Assembly: GCA_964534995.1 (NCBI GenBank)
Contig: CAZHSC010000007.1
Coordinates: 1 to 64,000, forward strand
Source: JAJTFW01 sp964534995
Lineage (GTDB): Bacteria > Bacteroidota > Bacteroidia > AKYH767-A > OLB10
Reading direction: 5' to 3'
Length of the DNA: 64,000 nucleotides
Positions 59,754-64,000 of the stretch are shown in pieces (the stretch's first letter is position 1; every line of letters begins with the position of its first letter). The position numbers were made by a program, and so were the translations under genes. The notes below the pieces were generated by a model. It was not told the DNA's origin, did no database searches, and worked only from the letters and a program-made list of their open reading frames with translations.

Positions 59754-62570
59754 ATGAAAAAATTAATTATAGTATTGATTACATGCTACTTAATAGCATC
59801 CGCAAACAACATTTTACAGGCCCAGCCGGGAAACCTTCGCGGTGTTTTGAACGATAAAATAAATGTCGAAACGCTGATTGGGGCAACAGTTGCCATTGAA
59901 GGCACCTCGCTGGGGGCGGTTACAAATTTTGATGGGGAATACCGGATAGATAACATTCCTGCCGGCACCTATTCTGTTAAAATTTCATTTGTAGGATATA
60001 CAACCGAAACCGTCAGTAATGTAGTTATCAAAAGCAATGAAACTACAGTGTTAAACTTCAAGATGAGCAGCAATTCGCAGGTTCTGAAAGATGCGGAAGT
60101 GGTGGCTACACGCATTACAAATACAGAAAACGCGGTATTGGCCGAAATGCGAAAATCGAACCAGGTGGTTAATGGGGTTTCCAGCCAGCAGATATCCAAA
60201 ACACAGGACAGAAACGCCTCAGAAGTAATTAAGCGACTACCGGGCGTTACAGTAATGGAAGACCGTTTCGTGGTGATTCGCGGCCTGAGCGAAAGATACA
60301 ATTCGGTGCTCCTCAACGACGCCCTTGCGCCCAGTGCTGAACCGGATAAGAAAGCATTTTCATTTGATATTATTCCGAGCAGCCTGCTCGACCGGGTGCT
60401 CATATATAAAACAGGGGCTCCTGAACTCCCGGGAGAATTTGCAGGAGGTGCTGTTAAAATATACACAAAAAATATCCCGGACGAAGATTATATCCAGGCA
60501 AGTATTACCCTCGGCGTACGCAGCAATACCACTTTCAAAGACTTCAACAGGGCGTCACTCAGCAATACCGACTGGTTGGGTATGGACAATGGCAGCCGTG
60601 ATCTGCCTGCTGAATTTCCGGCAACCATTTCCGGATTAACGTCCGCACAACAAGTAGAGTTGGCAAAGAAACTACCCAATACCTGGATCGCAAAGGAGCA
60701 GTCGGCACCGATTGATCAGCGTTTGAATCTTGGTTTTGCCAAAAAATTCAATTTGGGAAAAGTCAAAGCCGCCAACATCAGCGGCATTACCTATGGCAAC
60801 ACCTACGAAACACGAAGTGCTGAAAACCTCAACTACAACCAATATGACATTATTAATAATGTGAGCGACACCATTTATAATTTTAATGACCACACTTCCG
60901 TAAATAAGGTTTCAGTAGGACTGCTCAGCAATTTCAGTTTCCTTTTGAATCCGGGAAATAAAATTGAATTCCGGAATCTCTTCAACCAAACAGGATCAAA
61001 CGGAACCACCATTCGTACAGGCTATAATATTGAAGAGGGAAATGAAGTACGCAATTTTGCGTTCAGGTATTATGAAAGGCAATTATATTCCGGACAAATT
61101 TCCGGATCCCACGATTTCAACAGCCAAAAAACACATTTCAACTGGACAGGTGGATACAGCAACACGCATACCAACGAACCGGACTACAGAAGGATTCGCA
61201 CCTTCCGCAGTTTAGTGGATAACCTTCCCGATTATTACATTCAGGTCAACACCACTGCTTCGCAGGCAGACGCCGGCCGTTTCTACTCAACACTTGACGA
61301 AAACACCATCATGGTTTCCGGTAATATTGAACATGAATTGATGCAACTTGGCGAATCCAGAAAAGTGAAAATCAGGGCCGGATTCTATACGGAAACAAAG
61401 AAGAGAACTTTTAATGCCCGCTGGCTGGCATATACCAAATCAAGAGTAGATAAATTCAATAACGACCTGCTGCTCTTACCGCTCGATCAGGTTTTTGATG
61501 ACAGTAATTTCAACGACAGTACCGGTTTCAAAATAGATGAAGGCACGAATGGAACTGATCGTTATGAAGCAGATAATTTATTATCCGCACTGTACATAGG
61601 AACTACCTGGCCACTGCATGAAAAAATCACCCTTTCAACCGGTGTCCGGTATGAATATAACCGTTTACAGCTGGAAAGTGCCGACAATAATGGGAAGCCG
61701 CTTAAGATAGATAACCCAATTAGCAGCATCCTGCCATCGGTAAATATTACTTACAATGTTACACAGAAATCATTACTGCGTTTTGCCTATGCCCGTACAT
61801 TAAACCGTCCGGAATTTCGTGAAATCGCACCCTTCTCTTATTATGACTTTATCTTCAATAATGTGCTTTTCGGAAACCCATCACTTGAAACGCCCACCAT
61901 TGACAATATAGATGTGCGCTGGGAGAATTATCCGGCCGCGGGTGAACTGCTGTCAGCCGGCTTGTTCTATAAAAATTTCACAAATCCCATTGAACAATAT
62001 TTCAAACCGGGAGCAGGATCGGGGGGCACCAGGAATTTTGAATTCAGAAACGCGGCCAGCGCTTACAGTACCGGTGCTGAAATAGAAGTAAGGAAATCAC
62101 TGGAACCCCTTTTCAAAGCCGGTTTCATGAGCAGACTTTCCGTGAGCGTTAACGCTTCTTATATCTTCAGTCAGGTAAATCTTGGAGAAAATACCGTGGG
62201 TCAGGATAAAAAAAGAATTATGATGGGGCAGTCGCCTTATGTAGTAAACACAGGAATATACTATCATCAACCGGAATATAACTTACAATACAACCTGCAA
62301 TTCAATGTGATTGGGAAACGCCTGTTTGTGGTAGGTACGGAGGGTACTCCCGATGTGTATGAATTACCCAGGAATTTACTTGATTTTTCAGTGACCAAAG
62401 GGTTTGGAAAAAATTTCGAAGTCAAAGCAGGCATTCAGGACATTTTTAACCAGGCTACCGTACTTCGTCAGGATTCAAACGATGACGGTGACGTTGACAG
62501 CAAAGATGAGATGATCATGAGATATAACAGGGGAACCTATTATACCCTGGGTATTGCTGTAAGATATTGA
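59754..62570 (+). CDS. TonB-dependent receptor with carboxypeptidase-regulatory-like domain
   Basis: 938 residues. Signal peptide 1-23 (ends ILQAQ), CarboxypepD_reg-like domain (about 27-110, VAIEGTSLGAVTNFDGEYR and SVKISFVGYTTETV), plug domain (about 130-250, VIKRLPGVTVMEDRFVVIRG, then LSERYNSVLLND) and a 22-strand-type barrel ending in an aromatic residue (LGIAVRY). Imports a substrate across the outer membrane using TonB energy. Its place next to PhoB/PhoR-like genes suggests regulation by phosphate or import of a phosphorus compound, but the substrate is not readable. Near the C-terminus (907-919) is an EF-hand-like loop DSNDDGDVDSKDE. No SusD follows; instead a beta-helix-like lipoprotein does. 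Confidence 0.93.
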   Translation: MKKLIIVLITCYLIASANNILQAQPGNLRGVLNDKINVETLIGATVAIEGTSLGAVTNFDGEYRIDNIPAGTYSVKISFVGYTTETVSNVVIKSNETTVLNFKMSSNSQVLKDAEVVATRITNTENAVLAEMRKSNQVVNGVSSQQISKTQDRNASEVIKRLPGVTVMEDRFVVIRGLSERYNSVLLNDALAPSAEPDKKAFSFDIIPSSLLDRVLIYKTGAPELPGEFAGGAVKIYTKNIPDEDYIQASITLGVRSNTTFKDFNRASLSNTDWLGMDNGSRDLPAEFPATISGLTSAQQVELAKKLPNTWIAKEQSAPIDQRLNLGFAKKFNLGKVKAANISGITYGNTYETRSAENLNYNQYDIINNVSDTIYNFNDHTSVNKVSVGLLSNFSFLLNPGNKIEFRNLFNQTGSNGTTIRTGYNIEEGNEVRNFAFRYYERQLYSGQISGSHDFNSQKTHFNWTGGYSNTHTNEPDYRRIRTFRSLVDNLPDYYIQVNTTASQADAGRFYSTLDENTIMVSGNIEHELMQLGESRKVKIRAGFYTETKKRTFNARWLAYTKSRVDKFNNDLLLLPLDQVFDDSNFNDSTGFKIDEGTNGTDRYEADNLLSALYIGTTWPLHEKITLSTGVRYEYNRLQLESADNNGKPLKIDNPISSILPSVNITYNVTQKSLLRFAYARTLNRPEFREIAPFSYYDFIFNNVLFGNPSLETPTIDNIDVRWENYPAAGELLSAGLFYKNFTNPIEQYFKPGAGSGGTRNFEFRNAASAYSTGAEIEVRKSLEPLFKAGFMSRLSVSVNASYIFSQVNLGENTVGQDKKRIMMGQSPYVVNTGIYYHQPEYNLQYNLQFNVIGKRLFVVGTEGTPDVYELPRNLLDFSVTKGFGKNFEVKAGIQDIFNQATVLRQDSNDDGDVDSKDEMIMRYNRGTYYTLGIAVRY

Positions 62571-62620
62571 GTTCATTTAAATGAAGAAATCAATTGTTAT
62601 GAATTACCGCTTTTTGCGAT

Positions 62621-62648
62621 TTAACCTTTAATTCAAACTGACTTAACA
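62621..62648 (+). promoter_or_regulatory. Three hexamers at 11-bp period before the lipoprotein gene
   Basis: TTAACC (62621), TTCAAA (62632) and TTAACA (62643) repeat at exactly 11 bases, the same unit and spacing as upstream of the receptor gene. They lie 61-88 bases before the lipoprotein ATG. Confidence 0.35.
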
Positions 62649-62663
62649 AAGTAAAAATTTACA

Positions 62664-62683
62664 CCTGGTATTCTTGTACCGGG
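62664..62683 (+). other. Short hairpin in the receptor-lipoprotein gap
   Basis: CCTGGTA (62664-62670) / TACCGGG (62677-62683), 7 bp with one G-U pair and a 6-base loop, without a T-tract. It may be an mRNA processing or stabilising stem between the two genes. Confidence 0.35.
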
Positions 62684-62708
62684 AACCAACAAAAAACAAA
62701 AACAAAAG

Positions 62709-64000
62709 ATGAAAAGTAACATTAAATTCAAAAAAGCCGGCATCCTGTTGCTGACAGTAATAATGGTGGCCGCTACAGTATTTACAGGATGTAAAAAAGA
62801 CGAAGACGAAAACACCGCCACTCCAACCGTAGTCAACTTCACGCTCACCACACTTCCTGACGGAACCATTCAGGTGGAGGGAAGTACTAACCAGAATGTA
62901 ACTTTTGACAGCAGCAAGACTTACCTGATCAAAGGATTTACCTATGTAGAAGCCGGTGGCATACTCAACATTGTGCCGGGTACAGTTATCAAAGGTGATA
63001 AAACCTCAAAAGGATCATTAATTATTAAGCGCGGCGGAAAAATCATTGCGAATGGAACTGCTGCACATCCCATAGTATTTACCTCCGGCCAGCCTGTAGG
63101 GTCGAGAAATCCCGGTGACTGGGGTGGACTTATCATTTGCGGAAATGCACCCATCAATCTTGCAGGTGGAGAAGGGCAGATTGAAGGAGGGCCAGATGCC
63201 TTGTATGGTGGAAACAATGCCAATGACAATTCAGGTTCCTTAAAGTATGTAAGGATTGAATATGCCGGAATTCCATTTCAACCCAACCAGGAAATTAACG
63301 GACTTACTTTAGGCGGTGTCGGAAGCGGTACTACTATTGATTACATCCAGGTTTCCTACTGTGGCGACGATGCCTATGAAATGTTTGGAGGTACCGTGAA
63401 CCTCAAACACATTATATCCTTTAAAACTGTGGATGACGACCTTGACACTGACAATGGATACAGCGGTAAAATTCAGTTTGGCATTGTACTTCGTGATCCT
63501 AATATTGCGGACGTTTCCGGTTCAAACGGGTTTGAATCAGATAATGATGCCAACGGTTCCGGTGCCACACCTCAGACGAAAGCAGTATTCTCCAACATCA
63601 GTATTTTCGGGCCAAAGCAGGATACCAGTGCCGTTGTAAACTCCAATTTCAAGCGTGGTGCTCACCTGCGTAGAAATACCTTAACAAGCATTTATAATTC
63701 CCTCATTTCAGGGTATCCCGTGGGATTGATTGTTGATGGTACAGCTGCCGAAGGAAGTGCTGGTACTGATAATCTTCAGGTCAGAAATACGATCATTGCT
63801 ACCTGCAATACACCACTTACTGTTGCGAGCGGTTCAGGTTTTGATATTACCGCATGGTTCAATACATCTTCATACGGAAACAGTATTCAATATGACAACA
63901 ACGGACTTGCCAGCGCTCCCTATGCTGCCACCCCGAACTTTATCCCTGTAGTGGGTTCCATATTGTTAAGTGGTGCCGATTTCAGTTCATCCAATCTCAG
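62709..64000 (+). CDS. Surface lipoprotein with beta-helix-like fold, partial (runs off the window)
   Basis: At least 430 residues; no stop before 64000. Lipobox with Cys28 in VFTGCKKDEDE, whose acidic residues after the Cys fit the surface-export signal described for Bacteroidota lipoproteins. After a short N-terminal beta domain (TLPDGTIQVEGSTNQNVTF) come parallel-helix-like turns: GGILNIVPGTVIKGDK, SLIIKRGGKIIANGTAAHPI, GDWGGLIICGNAPIN, then YVRIEYAGI and later TDNLQVRNTIIATCN. Such proteins commonly follow this receptor type, and I infer an accessory surface role to the TonB receptor. Start ATG 62709 is clear. The rest of the gene lies beyond the window. Confidence 0.85.
   Translation, partial: MKSNIKFKKAGILLLTVIMVAATVFTGCKKDEDENTATPTVVNFTLTTLPDGTIQVEGSTNQNVTFDSSKTYLIKGFTYVEAGGILNIVPGTVIKGDKTSKGSLIIKRGGKIIANGTAAHPIVFTSGQPVGSRNPGDWGGLIICGNAPINLAGGEGQIEGGPDALYGGNNANDNSGSLKYVRIEYAGIPFQPNQEINGLTLGGVGSGTTIDYIQVSYCGDDAYEMFGGTVNLKHIISFKTVDDDLDTDNGYSGKIQFGIVLRDPNIADVSGSNGFESDNDANGSGATPQTKAVFSNISIFGPKQDTSAVVNSNFKRGAHLRRNTLTSIYNSLISGYPVGLIVDGTAAEGSAGTDNLQVRNTIIATCNTPLTVASGSGFDITAWFNTSSYGNSIQYDNNGLASAPYAATPNFIPVVGSILLSGADFSSSNL

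Noticed and set aside
62572..62585. 14-bp palindrome TTCATTTAAATGAA right after the receptor stop
   Set aside because: Pure AT-rich self-complementarity with no loop, weak as a terminator; not distinct enough from background to call an operator.
1..64000. Search for tRNA, rRNA, CRISPR, insertion sequences and prophage genes
   Set aside because: No T-loop/anticodon pattern, no regularly spaced repeats, and no transposase, integrase or phage structural proteins were seen.

Overview
The window is chromosomal DNA from a member of the phylum Bacteroidota. Evidence: type IX secretion (T9SS) type A C-terminal domains, multi-PKD and Fn3 surface proteins, a carboxypeptidase-regulatory/TonB-dependent receptor followed by a surface lipoprotein, DUF3078 and Omp28-like proteins, a fused alpha/beta branched-chain 2-oxoacid dehydrogenase E1, and several promoters with the Bacteroidota -7 element TAnnTTTG. 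The genus cannot be fixed from the sequence; a free-living heterotroph of the Chitinophagales/Sphingobacteriales type would fit. I see no rRNA, tRNA, CRISPR array, prophage or insertion sequence.

Layout. 0-2 kb: the tail of an upstream gene, then nadC and a YihY/BrkB membrane protein. 2-7.8 kb: one giant minus-strand surface protein with 19 PKD repeats, ending abruptly inside an Fn3 domain. 8-11.6 kb: uvrA and a LOG-family enzyme. 11.7-18 kb: a compact signalling operon made of a FIST sensor protein, a soluble histidine kinase, a single-domain response regulator, a hybrid kinase with a phosphotransfer domain, and a sigma-54 activator without a DNA-binding domain. 18.1-23.3 kb: a 1216-residue T9SS cargo between two single-span membrane proteins whose N-terminal anchors resemble each other. 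23.4-29.9 kb: mscL, a DUF3078 protein, an AddA-like helicase-nuclease and the P5C dehydrogenase pruA.

30-37.9 kb is mostly minus strand: ettA, a decayed reading frame, hisS, hutH, a C1-type peptidase, a glutathione peroxidase and an ABC ATPase. 38-46 kb is plus strand: a T9SS-exported subtilase, a UbiA/MqnP-type prenyltransferase, the fused E1, murQ, an acidic unknown protein and an RlpA-like protein. 46-53.5 kb holds two Nudix hydrolases, a tandem pair of Omp28-like lipoproteins, an MsbA-type exporter, a TonB-C-like protein and a second subtilase. 53.7-57.5 kb: clpB and an agmatinase-family enzyme. 57.6-64 kb: a PhoR/PhoB-like two-component pair divergent from a TonB-dependent receptor and a lipoprotein that runs off the window.

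Most genes are ordinary housekeeping. The parts most worth pursuing are the FIST/sigma-54 signalling operon with its effector that has no HTH, and the PhoBR-like/TonB receptor locus, where TTAACA-like hexamers recur at exactly 11-bp spacing upstream of both the receptor and the lipoprotein. Also of interest are the paired membrane-anchor proteins around the T9SS cargo, the decayed gene between ettA and hisS, and the Omp28 pair that has lost its CxxC cysteines.
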